DNA of 64,000 nt from Nocardioides massiliensis (GCF_030811215.1 NZ_JAUSQM010000001.1:2294001-2358000); one strand, 5' to 3'. Counted from the stretch's first letter, positions 8,512 through 17,383 are shown. Notes: generated from the letters alone by a model not told the origin. Numbers and translations are program-made.

Positions 8512-9558
8512 GTGCAGAACCGCCCCGCCCGCTCGTCGCGGCGCCCCCTCCTCCTCATCCTGACCGGTCTGGCCATCGCCGGCCTCGTCGCCGTCCTCAT
8601 CCCCGGCGCTGCGCCGGCGCGCTCGGCGTACGCCTTCCCGCGCTACGGCGCCCACAACGACGTGTCGACGCCGTTCAACGTCAGCCACATCCCGACGCTG
8701 GCCCGCACCCGCTTCGACGGGGGTCAGCTGCGCATCCGGTCGACGCTGTGGGAGACCCCGGGGCACCGGATGCAGGAGATCGTCTACCGCTCTGCGGGGC
8801 GTCAGGTCACCGGCTCGATCAGCGTCCCGCAGGGCCCGGGTCCGTTCCCGGTCGTCGTCATGGCGCACGGGTACGTCGACCCCGCGGTCTACTTCAGCGG
8901 CGCCACGCTCGAGCGCGAGCAGGCCTACCTCGCCGATGCCGGCTACGTCGTGGTGCAGACCGACTACCGCAACTACGGAGGCTCCTTCACCGAGCCGCGC
9001 GGGCGCACGGTGCGCAGGCCGAGGGGCTACGCCGAGGACCTGATCAACCTGGTCCGGGCCGTGCGCTCTGCCCGGCTGCCGTACGCCGACACCTCGCGCC
9101 TGGCGCTGTTCGGCCGCTCGATGGGCGGGGGCGTGGTGCTCAACGCACTCGCCGCCCGGCCGCGCCTGGCCCACGCAGCGGTGCTCTACTCACCGCTGAG
9201 CGCGTCGATGACCGACAACTACCGACACTTCGTCGGCACCCGTCGCACCCACCGCCAGCTCTCCGAGCGGATCGAAGGCGCCTTCGGCACCCCGCGCACC
9301 CGCCCGAGGTACTGGCGCCAGATCAGCTCCGACTCCTACCTGCACCGGATCACGATCCCCGTGCAGATCCACCACGGTCTCGCCGACGCGAAGACGCTGC
9401 CGCGGTGGAGCCGGCGTACGGCGAGCAGGCTCAAGGCCGGTGGCGCCCCGGTGGACTTGCGGTTCTACGCCGGGGAGGCACACAAGTTCTCCTCCCGCTG
9501 GTCCGACTTCATGCACAGCACGCGGACGTTCCTCGACCACAGCCTCGGACGGGTCTGA
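8512..9558 (+). CDS. Secreted or membrane-anchored alpha/beta hydrolase (S9-like)
   Basis: A 348-residue protein with an N-terminal Arg-rich segment and a hydrophobic signal or anchor (about residues 12-33, LLLILTGLAIAGLVAVLIPG). It therefore acts outside the membrane. The hydrolase core has VVVMAHGYVDP (oxyanion), LALFGRSMGGGVVL (nucleophile Ser), an Asp in HHGLADAKTLP and a His in GEAHKF. The layout resembles dipeptidyl-peptidase/S9-like or acyl esterase hydrolases; the substrate is unknown. GTG 8512 is preceded by GATGAT (8500-8505), consistent with a leaderless start. Its neighbour accD converges from the other side with a 20-bp gap. Confidence 0.83.
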   Translation: MQNRPARSSRRPLLLILTGLAIAGLVAVLIPGAAPARSAYAFPRYGAHNDVSTPFNVSHIPTLARTRFDGGQLRIRSTLWETPGHRMQEIVYRSAGRQVTGSISVPQGPGPFPVVVMAHGYVDPAVYFSGATLEREQAYLADAGYVVVQTDYRNYGGSFTEPRGRTVRRPRGYAEDLINLVRAVRSARLPYADTSRLALFGRSMGGGVVLNALAARPRLAHAAVLYSPLSASMTDNYRHFVGTRRTHRQLSERIEGAFGTPRTRPRYWRQISSDSYLHRITIPVQIHHGLADAKTLPRWSRRTASRLKAGGAPVDLRFYAGEAHKFSSRWSDFMHSTRTFLDHSLGRV

Positions 9559-9578
9559 GGCCGGACGTGCCGCCCGGG

Positions 9579-11042
9579 TCAGAGCGGGATGTTGCCGTGC
9601 TGACCGCGCTGCACGAGCCCGGCGTCGGCGATCGCGTGCGCCAGGGCTGAGCGGGTGCGGTCGGGGGCGACGATCTCGTCGACGACGCCGATCTCGACCG
9701 CCTTGTCGACCCCGCCCGAGATCCGCTCGTGCTCGGCTGCCAGCTCGGTCTCGACCTGGTGCCGGATCTCCGGAGCGACGTCGGCGAGCCGGCGTCGGTG
9801 CAGGATGCGGACGGCAGCCACGGCACCCATGACGGCGACCTGCGCGCCGGGCCACGCGAACACCTTCGTGGCGCCCAACGAGCGGGAGTTCATCGCGATG
9901 TAGGCGCCGCCGTAGGTCTTGCGGGTCACCAGCGTCACCCGCGGCACCACGGCCTCACCGAAGGCGTGCAGCAGCTTGGCGCCGCGGCGGACGACACCGT
10001 CCCACTCCTGGCCGACACCCGGCAGGTAGCCGGGGACGTCGACGAGCACGATCAGCGGGACGCCGAACGCGTCGCACATCCGCACGAACCGCGATGCCTT
10101 CTCCGCCGACAGCGAGTCCAGACACCCGCCGAGCCGCAGGGGGTTGTTGGCGATGACTCCGACCGTACGGCCGCCGAAGCGACCGAGCGTGGTGACGATG
10201 TTGGGCGCCCAGCGTGCGTGCAGCTCCAGCGCGCTGCCCGCGTCGAGCACGGCCTCGACCAGCGGGTGCACGTCGTAGGCCCGCTTGGGCGACTCCGGCA
10301 GCAGCGCCTCCAGGTCGGTGTCGGCCACGGCGTCGACCTCGAGGCTGCCCTGGGCGCCGAGCAGCGTGGCGACGTCGCGAGCCTGGTCGAGGGCCTCGCG
10401 CTCGGTCTCGGCGATGAGGTGCACGACACCGGAGCGGCGTCCGTGGGGCTCGGGGCCGCCGAGGCGGAGCATGTCGACGTCCTCGCCCGTCACCGAGCGC
10501 ACGACGTCGGGACCGGTCACGAAGATGCGGCCCTCGGGACCGAGGATCACCACGTCGGTGAGCGCGGGACCGTACGCCGCACCCCCTGCGGCCGGGCCGA
10601 GCACGACGGAGATCTGCGGGATCTTGCCCGAGGCCTGGGTCATGGCGTGGAAGATCTCGCCCACGGCGTGCAGCGACAGCACGCCCTCGGCCAGACGCGC
10701 GCCGCCGGAGTGCCACAGGCCGATGATCGGTACGCCGTCGGCGAGGGCGCGCTGGTAGGCGCGGACCACCACGCGGCAGCCCACCTCGCCCATCGCGCCA
10801 CCCATGACGGTGGCGTCGGAGCAGAACGCGACGGCGGGGTTGCCCTCGACGTGGCCGACGGCGGCCAGCATGCCCGAGCCGTCGTCCTCGGTGATGGGGG
10901 AGCAGGTGCCCTCGTCGAAGAGCGCGGTGAGTCGGTGCAGCGGGTTGCGCGGGTCCTGCTCGCGCGGCGGCTTCGCCGGACTCGTCGCGGTGGTCTGTGC
11001 GGGGGAGCGTGGCGCCTCGGTGGTCGAGCTGGTCGAGACCAT
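9579..11042 (-). CDS. Acyl-CoA carboxylase beta subunit (carboxyltransferase)
   Basis: A 487-residue carboxyltransferase of the AccD/PccB type. It transfers CO2 from carboxybiotin to acetyl- or propionyl-CoA to make malonyl- or methylmalonyl-CoA. The N-terminal half holds the acyl-CoA site (GLWHSGGARLAEG, GPAAGGAAYGPAL oxyanion loop). The C-terminal half holds DVPGYLPGVGQEWDGVVRRGAKLLHAF and RKTYGGAYIAMNS, the biotin site. The ATG at 11042 overlaps the fabF stop as TGATG, so it is the last gene of the fab cluster and supplies the malonyl-CoA used by FabD. A GTG one codon earlier is an alternative start. Confidence 0.93.
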   Translation of the reverse strand: MVSTSSTTEAPRSPAQTTATSPAKPPREQDPRNPLHRLTALFDEGTCSPITEDDGSGMLAAVGHVEGNPAVAFCSDATVMGGAMGEVGCRVVVRAYQRALADGVPIIGLWHSGGARLAEGVLSLHAVGEIFHAMTQASGKIPQISVVLGPAAGGAAYGPALTDVVILGPEGRIFVTGPDVVRSVTGEDVDMLRLGGPEPHGRRSGVVHLIAETEREALDQARDVATLLGAQGSLEVDAVADTDLEALLPESPKRAYDVHPLVEAVLDAGSALELHARWAPNIVTTLGRFGGRTVGVIANNPLRLGGCLDSLSAEKASRFVRMCDAFGVPLIVLVDVPGYLPGVGQEWDGVVRRGAKLLHAFGEAVVPRVTLVTRKTYGGAYIAMNSRSLGATKVFAWPGAQVAVMGAVAAVRILHRRRLADVAPEIRHQVETELAAEHERISGGVDKAVEIGVVDEIVAPDRTRSALAHAIADAGLVQRGQHGNIPL

Positions 11043-12292
11043 CACGCGCTCCGGAAGGCGAGGGCGACGTTGTGGCCGCCGAACCCGAACGAGTTGTTGA
11101 GAGCGGCGAGCTGGCCGTCGGGCAGCTGGTGCTTGCCCCGCGCGATCTGGATGCCGATGTCCTCGGGATCCTCGAGGTTGATCGTCGGCGGGACGACCCG
11201 GTCGCGCAGCGCGAGGATCGTGGCCACCGACTCCAACGCGCCGGCGGCACCGAGCAGGTGACCGGTCATCGACTTGGTCGACGTCAGCACCACCTGGTCG
11301 GCAGCGGCGCCCAGGGCGGCGCGGATGGCCTTCGCCTCCGCCACATCGCCCTGCGGCGTGGAGGTGGCGTGAGCGTTGACGTGGTGGATGTCGGAGGCGG
11401 AGAGGCCGCCCTCGCGCAGTGCCATCTCCATGGCGCGCGTCGCGCCGAGGCCCTCCGGGTCGGGCTGGGCGATGTCGTGACTGTCGGCGGTGATGCCGGC
11501 GCCGGCCGCCTCGGCGTACACCGTCGCACCGCGTGCGCGGGCGTGCTCCTCGGACTCGAGGACCAGCACCGCAGCGCCCTCGCCGAGCACGAAGCCGTCG
11601 CGGCCCTTGTCCCAGGGGCGCGAGGCCCGCTCGGGCTCGTCGTTGCGCTTCGACAGCGCCATCATCTGACCGAACGCGGCCAGTGGGAGCGGGTGGACGG
11701 CCGCCTCCGTGCCGCCGACGACCATCACGTCGGCGCGGCCCAGGCGGATCTGGTCGATGCCGAGCGCGATGGCCTCGTTGCCGGAGGCGCAGGCGGAGAC
11801 GGGGGTGTGGACGGCGGCCTTCGCGCCGATCGTGAGGCCGATCGCCGCGGCGGGCCCGTTGGGCATCAGCATCGGGATCGCCAGCGGCGAGACCCGGCGC
11901 GGCCCCTTCTCCTTGAGCGCGTCGTAGTTGGACAGCAGCGTCGTGACGCCGCCGATGCCCGAGGCCATCGCCACGCCGATGCGCAGCGGGTCGGGGCCGT
12001 CGGTGCCCTCGTCGGTGCCCACGGAGAACCCGGCGTCGGCCCAGGCCTCGAGCGCGGCGACCAGCGCGAGCTGGCCCGAACGGTCGAGGCGACGGGCCTT
12101 GACCCGGTCGAGGACCTCGCTCGGGTCCACCGCCACCTCGGCGGCGATCTTCGTGCCGAGCTGCTCGGCCCAGTCGTGGGTCAGCGGGCGGACCCCGGAC
12201 ACGCCGCCGACGAGGGCGGTCCAGGTGCTGGCCACGTCACCGCCGACGGGCGAGGTGGTGCCGAGGCCGGTGACGACGACGCGGGTGCTCAT
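11042..12292 (-). CDS. fabF: 3-oxoacyl-ACP synthase II (KAS II)
   Basis: A 416-residue condensing enzyme that elongates acyl-ACP with malonyl-ACP. The Cys-His-His triad is visible as C168 (VSACASGNEAI), H308 (VNAHATSTPQGD) and H345 (SMTGHLLGAAG). Length and motifs match FabF rather than KAS III. It lies downstream of acpP with a 114-bp gap containing a strong hairpin and overlaps the carboxylase gene by one base. An AAGGA-type ribosome site precedes the ATG. It acts in the cytoplasm as part of the type II fatty acid synthase. Confidence 0.95.
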   Translation of the reverse strand: MSTRVVVTGLGTTSPVGGDVASTWTALVGGVSGVRPLTHDWAEQLGTKIAAEVAVDPSEVLDRVKARRLDRSGQLALVAALEAWADAGFSVGTDEGTDGPDPLRIGVAMASGIGGVTTLLSNYDALKEKGPRRVSPLAIPMLMPNGPAAAIGLTIGAKAAVHTPVSACASGNEAIALGIDQIRLGRADVMVVGGTEAAVHPLPLAAFGQMMALSKRNDEPERASRPWDKGRDGFVLGEGAAVLVLESEEHARARGATVYAEAAGAGITADSHDIAQPDPEGLGATRAMEMALREGGLSASDIHHVNAHATSTPQGDVAEAKAIRAALGAAADQVVLTSTKSMTGHLLGAAGALESVATILALRDRVVPPTINLEDPEDIGIQIARGKHQLPDGQLAALNNSFGFGGHNVALAFRSA

Positions 12293-12335
12293 GAGGATCC
12301 TTTTCGGTTTGCTGCGGGGGTGGCGCTGGGTGGTG

Positions 12336-12362
12336 CGGGTGGCCGGCGGGGCCGGCCACCCG
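12336..12362 (-). promoter_or_regulatory. Stem-loop between acpP and fabF
   Basis: Perfect 12-bp arms (12336-12347 and 12351-12362) around a GGG loop form a very stable hairpin in the acpP-fabF gap. No T-run follows in the minus-strand direction. It may act as an mRNA end-protector or partial terminator that keeps acpP expression above fabF (inference). Confidence 0.5.
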
Positions 12363-12406
12363 GGCGCAGGCTGCGGGCAGCCGTGGCGCTCTCAGCCGTT
12401 GTGCTG

Positions 12407-12655
12407 TCAGCCGTTCTGGGCGCGCTCGATGTAGGCGACGGCGTCGCCGACGGTCTTGAGGTTCTTGACCTCGTCGTCGGGGATCGTTACGCCGAACTTC
12501 TCCTCGGCCGCGACCACGACCTCGACCATCGACAGCGAGTCGACGTCCAGGTCGTCGACGAACGACTTGTCGAGCTGGACGTCGGCGGGCTCGATCCCGG
12601 CGACCTCGTTGACGATCTCTGCGAGGTCGGTGCGGATCTCCTCGGTGGTGGCCAT
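12407..12655 (-). CDS. acpP: Acyl carrier protein
   Basis: An 82-residue acidic protein. Ser40 in DLDVDSLSMVE is the 4'-phosphopantetheine attachment site, and the length and flanking acidic helix are those of fatty-acid ACP. It carries the growing acyl chain for FabH, FabF and the reductases. ATG 12655 is preceded by AAGGAG on the minus strand with normal spacing; upstream in-frame codons run through an intergenic region and were ignored. The order fabD-fabH-acpP-fabF is the same as in Streptomyces. Confidence 0.97.
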   Translation of the reverse strand: MATTEEIRTDLAEIVNEVAGIEPADVQLDKSFVDDLDVDSLSMVEVVVAAEEKFGVTIPDDEVKNLKTVGDAVAYIERAQNG

Positions 12656-12761
12656 GGGGTGTTCTCCTTCGTGGGGTGCTGCTTCGGGTGGGTTTCTCGG
12701 GTGGAGCTCTGGAGGTGCCGGACGACGGACGTCGGACGGCCGAACGGGGGACCGTTGCCGG

Positions 12762-13778
12762 TCAGGGCACGCGCACGACCTGCGCTGCGTAGGACAGGCC
12801 GGCGCCGAAGGCGATGAGCAGCGCGAGGTCACCGCTGCGGGCCTCGCCCTCGGCCACCATCCGGTGCAGGGCGAGGGGGACCGACGCGGCCGAGGTGTTG
12901 CCCTGCTCGACGATGTCGCGAGCGATGCGCACGTGGCCGGGGAGCTTGATCGCCCGAGCCATCGCGTCGGTGATGCGCATGTTGGCCTGGTGGGGGACGA
13001 ACACGTCGAGGTCGTCGACCGTGACCCCGGCCCGGTCGAGCGCCTCGCGGGCGACCTTCGCCATCTCGAAGGACGCCCAGCGGAAGACGGCGCTGCCCTG
13101 CATCACCAGGTGCGGCATCCGAGGGTCGTCACCGGCGACGACGTCGCGCCAGTCCTCGCGCTGGCGGATGAGGTCGAACTGCTCGCCGTCCGAGCCCCAG
13201 ACGACGGGGCCGACGCCCGGCTCGTCCGAAGGGCCCAGGACCATCGCGCCGGCACCGTCGGCGAAGATGAACGCCGTCCCGCGGTCCTCGGGATCGGTGA
13301 TGTCGGAGAGCCGCTCGACGCCGATGACCAGCACGTGGCGGGCGCTGCCGCCCCGGATCATGTCGTCGGCCAGGCCGACACCGTGGCAGAAGCCGGCGCA
13401 GGCGGCGGAGATGTCGAATGCCACGGGGCGGGCCAGGCCGAGCTCGTGGGCGATCGCCGGCGCGGCCGCGGGCGTCTGCAGCATGTGGGAGACGGTCGCG
13501 ACGATGACGGCGTCGATCTGCTCCGGCGCGATGCCGGCGTCCTCGATCGCCTCGCGGGCAGCGGCGACCGACATCGACAGCACGGTCTCGTGTGGCGCGG
13601 CGAAGCGGCGGCTCCGGATGCCCGAGCGCTGCTGGATCCACTCGTCGCTGGAGTCGATCGCCTCGACGATGTCGGCGTTGGGGACGACCACGCTGGGCCG
13701 GTAGGCACCCAAACCGAGGGGACGCGCGTGCCGCGCGCCGGTCGCACTGCGCAGCCCCGTACCTCGGGTCGCGCTCAC
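12762..13778 (-). CDS. fabH: 3-oxoacyl-ACP synthase III (KAS III)
   Basis: A 338-residue initiating condensing enzyme that joins acyl-CoA primers (isobutyryl-, isovaleryl- or acetyl-CoA) to malonyl-ACP. The triad is C127 (DISAACAGF), H263 (VPHQAN) and N294 (GNTSAAS). The GTG start at 13778 overlaps the fabD stop as GTGA (4 bp). This implies translational coupling and excludes the longer reading frame to 13853. Branched-chain primers for this enzyme would come from the same amino acid pathways encoded later in this window. Confidence 0.95.
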   Translation of the reverse strand: MSATRGTGLRSATGARHARPLGLGAYRPSVVVPNADIVEAIDSSDEWIQQRSGIRSRRFAAPHETVLSMSVAAAREAIEDAGIAPEQIDAVIVATVSHMLQTPAAAPAIAHELGLARPVAFDISAACAGFCHGVGLADDMIRGGSARHVLVIGVERLSDITDPEDRGTAFIFADGAGAMVLGPSDEPGVGPVVWGSDGEQFDLIRQREDWRDVVAGDDPRMPHLVMQGSAVFRWASFEMAKVAREALDRAGVTVDDLDVFVPHQANMRITDAMARAIKLPGHVRIARDIVEQGNTSAASVPLALHRMVAEGEARSGDLALLIAFGAGLSYAAQVVRVP

Positions 13779-14962
13779 GCGGGCACGCCTTCGGGGTGCA
13801 GGCGCAGCAGCGGCTGACCGGGGGAGACGAGATCGCCGTCCTGCACGAGCCACTCGACGACCGTGCCGCCGTGCGGGGCGGTGACCTCGGTGCGGTCGCG
13901 CAGGCTCTGGACCGCACCGATCGGCTCGCGGGCAGCGACGAGGTCACCCTCGGAGCAGGTGTCGCTGGCGTGGAAGGTGCCCTTCGCCGGCGACACGACC
14001 ATCCGCCACGTCGGGTTGGTGTCGTAGCCCGACGGGGTGCCGTGACGCTCGCAGAAGGCGCGGGCGTCGTCGAGCTGGTCGGGCGTCTTCAGGGCGAACG
14101 TCTCGACACCCTTGAGGGCGCGCTTCGCGATGCCGGTCAGCGTCCCGGCCGGGGGCACCTCGAGGATCCCGGTCACGCCGAGGTCGCGCATCGTCTCCAG
14201 GCACAGGTCCCAGCGGACCGGGTTGCTCACCTGCGACACGATCCGGCGCACGACCTCCTGGCCGTCGTGCACGATCTGCCCGTCGCGGTTGGAGATCAGG
14301 GGGGTGCGCGGGTCGTGCGTCGACACCGCCCGGGACAGGTCGGCCAGGACGTCGACCGCGGGTGCCATGTGCTCGGTGTGGAAGGCCCCGGCGACCTGGA
14401 GCGGCACGAGCCTGGCCTTGGCGGGCGGGTCGGCCTTGAGCGCGTCGAGCTGCTCCCGGGTGCCGGCGGCCACGATCTGGCCGGGGCCGTTGTCGTTGGC
14501 CGGGGTGAGGCCGTGGCGCTCGAGCGCGGCCAGCACCTCGTCGCGGTCGCCGCCGAGGACCGCGGTCATGCTGGTCTGGCGCTGCCGGGCGGCGTCGGCC
14601 ATCGCCCGGCCGCGCTCGCGCACGAGCACCATCGCCTGCTCGGCGGTGATCGCGCGGGCGCCAGCAGCGGCGGTGAGCTCACCGACGCTGTGGCCCGCCA
14701 CGGCGCCGATCTTGCTGAACGCGTCGGCCGGGTGGGGGAACAGCTCGAGCGCGGCGACGAGGCCGCTGGCGACCAGCAGCGGTTGTGCGACCGCGGTGTC
14801 GCGGATCGTGTCGGCGTCCGCCTCGGTGCCGTAGTGGATGAGGTCCATCCCCGCGACGGCGGAGAGCCACCGCATGCGCGCGGCGAAGACCGGGTCGGCC
14901 ACCCACGGGGTGAGGAAGCCGGGAGTCTGGGATCCCTGTCCGGGAGCGACGATGACGAGCAC
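13775..14962 (-). CDS. fabD: Malonyl-CoA:ACP transacylase with C-terminal biotinyl/lipoyl-like extension
   Basis: A 395-residue protein. Residues 1-315 are a standard FabD: GQGSQTPGFL, nucleophile S92 in GHSVGEL, H195 in AGAFHTEH. Usual FabD length is about 310. Residues about 322-390 add a beta-rich domain (VVSPAKGTFHAS, then EGDLVAAREPIG, then VTAPHGGTVVEWLVQDGDLVSPGQPLLRL) that reads like a biotinyl/lipoyl barrel-sandwich. The hairpin position carries SLRDRT instead of the lysine-bearing MKM, so it cannot be biotinylated in the usual way. The GTG start at 14962 was chosen because VLVIVAPGQGSQ is the normal N terminus; the longer frame to 15736 runs through fasR. It overlaps fabH by 4 bp. 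Confidence 0.92.
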   Translation of the reverse strand: MLVIVAPGQGSQTPGFLTPWVADPVFAARMRWLSAVAGMDLIHYGTEADADTIRDTAVAQPLLVASGLVAALELFPHPADAFSKIGAVAGHSVGELTAAAGARAITAEQAMVLVRERGRAMADAARQRQTSMTAVLGGDRDEVLAALERHGLTPANDNGPGQIVAAGTREQLDALKADPPAKARLVPLQVAGAFHTEHMAPAVDVLADLSRAVSTHDPRTPLISNRDGQIVHDGQEVVRRIVSQVSNPVRWDLCLETMRDLGVTGILEVPPAGTLTGIAKRALKGVETFALKTPDQLDDARAFCERHGTPSGYDTNPTWRMVVSPAKGTFHASDTCSEGDLVAAREPIGAVQSLRDRTEVTAPHGGTVVEWLVQDGDLVSPGQPLLRLHPEGVPA

Positions 14963-15028
14963 GTGACCACTGTGCCGCCGTACGTCGTCGGAGCCGCGTG
15001 CGGCGCGCACGAAAGGCAGGACGGGATC

Positions 15029-15045
15029 TTGTGGGATCCCTACAA
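15029..15045. promoter_or_regulatory. Candidate FasR operator upstream of fabD
   Basis: TTGTGGGATCCCTACAA has TTGT/ACAA arms around a GGGATCCC core. It lies in the 139-bp gap between fasR and fabD, 67-83 bp before the fabD start. In Streptomyces the PucR-type regulator FasR binds the fabD upstream region to control the fab operon. This is the only clear inverted repeat in the equivalent gap here. Confidence 0.5.
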
Positions 15046-15101
15046 ACATCGCGGCCCGCCGGGGGCGGCTCCCGGAGCGCCCGGCCGGCGTCGGGGGACG
15101 C

Positions 15102-16304
15102 TCAGTCGGAGCGGCTGAGGCGGCCCAGAGTGACGGCCACGCGCAGGGTGTAGGCGTCCCGGGCGTCGGTCGGGTCGAGGCCGGTGACGTCGGCCACGCG
15201 CCGCAACCGGTAGCGCACGGTGTTGGCGTGGACGAACAAGGCACGGGCGGTGCGCTCGACCGATCCGTTGTGGTCGGCGTACGCCGCGAACGTCGCGAGC
15301 AGGTCCCCGTGATCGTGCAGGCGGTCGAAGACCTCGGCCACCAGCTGGCGGCGGGCGTGGCCGTCGCCGGCGAGTGCGCGCTCGGGCAGCAGCTCCGCGG
15401 TGTTGACCGGGCGGGGCGCGTCGGGCCACCCCGCGGCGGCGCGCAGGCCAGCCACGGCGGCGCGCGCCGAGAGGTGTGCCTCGGTGAGTCCGCGTACGGC
15501 GGGACCGATGACGACCGGACCGTCGCCGCAGTGGGCGGCCACGCACCCACCTGCGGTCGCCGTCCCCGCCGGGTCGCCGGGAGCGAGTCCGCCGACCACG
15601 GCGACCAGGCGATCGCCCTGGACGGCCCCGAGCACCTCGAACCCGTGCTCGCGGGCGCTGCGGCGTACGTCGTCGACGGCGGTGGCCTTCTCCGCCCCGG
15701 TGTGGCCGAGGACGACCACCACGTCGCCGACGCCACGCCACCCGAGCGCGCTGGCGCGGGAGGTCAGGGTGTCGTCGGCCTCGGCGCGCAGGACGGTGTC
15801 GACGACGAGCGCCTCGAGCCGCGCGTCCCAGGCCCCGCGCATCTCCGCCGCACGGGCGTAGACCTCCGCCGTGGCGAAGGCGACCTCGCGGGCGTAGCGG
15901 GTGATCGCCTCACGGATGTCGGCGGCGTCCTCGCCCCCCACGATGTCGGCGACGTTCTCCTCGACGACCTCGATGGTGAGACGCACCAGCTCGACGGTCT
16001 GGCGCAGGCTGACCACCCGGGTCAGCGTGCGCGGTGCGGCACCGAAGACGTCGGCGGCGGGGACAGCGGTGGACTCGGGGTCGCGGAACCAGGTCACGAA
16101 GGACTGGACGCCGGCCTCCACGATCAGGCCGATCCAGGACCGGTCCTCGGCAGAGAGCTCGCGGAACCAGGCCATCTCGGCCTCCATCCGGGCGGTGGCC
16201 GTCGTGACCAGCCGCCCCGACGAGCGCCGTACGCGCTGGGCGAGGCGGGCGCGATGCTGACGAGGCGTGGGTGCGCCCGGATTGGCTCTGGCCACCCGGG
16301 GCAC
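15102..16304 (-). CDS. fasR: PucR-family transcriptional regulator of fatty acid synthesis (FasR-like)
   Basis: A 400-residue regulator. The N-terminal and central regions form a sensory/GGDEF-like module typical of PucR/CdaR proteins. The C-terminal PucR helix-turn-helix (about residues 335-395) shows DHNGSVERTARALFVHANTVRYRLRRVADVTG (read in two parts), the family signature. Its place directly upstream of fabD-fabH-acpP-fabF on the same strand is that of Streptomyces FasR, an activator of the fab operon, so the symbol rests on synteny plus family. GTG 16304 gives the expected length. Confidence 0.85.
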   Translation of the reverse strand: MPRVARANPGAPTPRQHRARLAQRVRRSSGRLVTTATARMEAEMAWFRELSAEDRSWIGLIVEAGVQSFVTWFRDPESTAVPAADVFGAAPRTLTRVVSLRQTVELVRLTIEVVEENVADIVGGEDAADIREAITRYAREVAFATAEVYARAAEMRGAWDARLEALVVDTVLRAEADDTLTSRASALGWRGVGDVVVVLGHTGAEKATAVDDVRRSAREHGFEVLGAVQGDRLVAVVGGLAPGDPAGTATAGGCVAAHCGDGPVVIGPAVRGLTEAHLSARAAVAGLRAAAGWPDAPRPVNTAELLPERALAGDGHARRQLVAEVFDRLHDHGDLLATFAAYADHNGSVERTARALFVHANTVRYRLRRVADVTGLDPTDARDAYTLRVAVTLGRLSRSD

Positions 16305-16381
16305 AGTAGTCGCTTCGAGGAGTGCTCGGACGACACCGTTCAGGTTCGACCGCGCCTGGTCGATGGATCACCACACACGGT

Positions 16382-16397
16382 GTTGACTGGTGTCAAC
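16382..16397. promoter_or_regulatory. Inverted repeat GTTGAC-N4-GTCAAC before hydrolase gene
   Basis: Perfect 6-bp arms, 16382-16387 and 16392-16397, separated by TGGT. The site ends 13 bp before the ATG at 16411 in the fasR/hydrolase divergent gap and could be an operator or a -35-containing promoter element. No cognate regulator is identified other than adjacent fasR. Confidence 0.35.
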
Positions 16398-16410
16398 GAC
16401 AGGAGACGGC

Positions 16411-17376
16411 ATGGCCGAGCAGACGATGCGACCCACGGTCGAGCACGTCATCATCCACGGGCACCGGCGGGCCTACGTTCGTGCGGGCCAGGGTCCGGTG
16501 CTCCTCCTCCTGCACGGCCTGGGCTGCGACCACACGACCTGGGCGCCCGTCATCGGGCCGCTGGCCGAGCACTTCACCGTCATCGCTCCCGACCTGCTCG
16601 GCCACGGTGACTCCGACAAGCCGCGCGCCGACTACAGCCTCGGCGGCTACGCCAACGGGATGCGCGATCTGCTCACGGTGCTCGGCATCGACAAGGTGAC
16701 CGTCGTCGGGCACAGCTTCGGCGGTGGGGTGGCGATGCAGTTCGCCTACCAGTTCCCCGAGCGCACCGAGCGGCTGATGCTGGTGGCCCCCGGAGGTCTG
16801 GGACCCGAGGTCACGCCGGTCATCCGCGCGATCACGATGCCCGGCTTCCACCAGGCGATGGCACTGCTGACCATGCCGGGTGTCCGCCACGTCGGTGCGG
16901 GCGGGATGCGGGCGCTCGCCCGCACCCGCCTGCCGTTGGTGCGCGACCTCGACGAGGTCGCGACGATCTACGAGTCCTTCGCCGACCCGCGCGCGCGTGC
17001 CGCGATCCGGCACGTCGTGCGTGCGGTCGTCGACTGGCGCGGTCAGGTCGTCACCATGGTCGACCGTGCCTATCTCACCCAGGCCATGCCGATGTGCGTG
17101 GTGTGGGGCAGCGCCGACCAAGTCATCCCGGCCAGGCACGCCGAGCACGTCGCCACGGTCGCGCCCGACGCGTGGGTCGAGGTGCTGCCCGGCGCAGGGC
17201 ACTTCCCCCACAAGGAGCACCCCGAGCGCTTCGTGGAGCTGCTGCGGGAGTTCGCGCACCGGACGCCCGCGGCGACCTACCACCGCGGGCGCTGGCGCGC
17301 GCTGCTCAAGAACGGCGCGCCGGTCCCCGCGCCGGTCGAGGCCACGGCCTCGGGCCCGACGCAGGTCTCGGCCTAG
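16411..17376 (+). CDS. Alpha/beta fold hydrolase
   Basis: A 321-residue hydrolase with a clear triad: S102 in VVGHSFGGGVA, an Asp in VVWGSADQVIP and a His in GAGHFPHKEHP. The oxyanion HGLG motif is at about residues 35-38. This set is typical of the meta-cleavage hydrolase / haloperoxidase-like branch; the substrate is unknown. ATG 16411 is preceded by AGGAG with good spacing, so the upstream GTG at 16390 was rejected. The C-terminal 35 residues are Ala/Pro rich. It converges on aceE with only 7 bp between stops. Confidence 0.88.
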   Translation: MAEQTMRPTVEHVIIHGHRRAYVRAGQGPVLLLLHGLGCDHTTWAPVIGPLAEHFTVIAPDLLGHGDSDKPRADYSLGGYANGMRDLLTVLGIDKVTVVGHSFGGGVAMQFAYQFPERTERLMLVAPGGLGPEVTPVIRAITMPGFHQAMALLTMPGVRHVGAGGMRALARTRLPLVRDLDEVATIYESFADPRARAAIRHVVRAVVDWRGQVVTMVDRAYLTQAMPMCVVWGSADQVIPARHAEHVATVAPDAWVEVLPGAGHFPHKEHPERFVELLREFAHRTPAATYHRGRWRALLKNGAPVPAPVEATASGPTQVSA

Positions 17377-17383
17377 CGGCCGA

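Noticed and set aside
13775-14010. A biotin attachment site in the FabD tail
   Set aside because: The position that would hold MKM reads SLRDRT, so there is no acceptor lysine.
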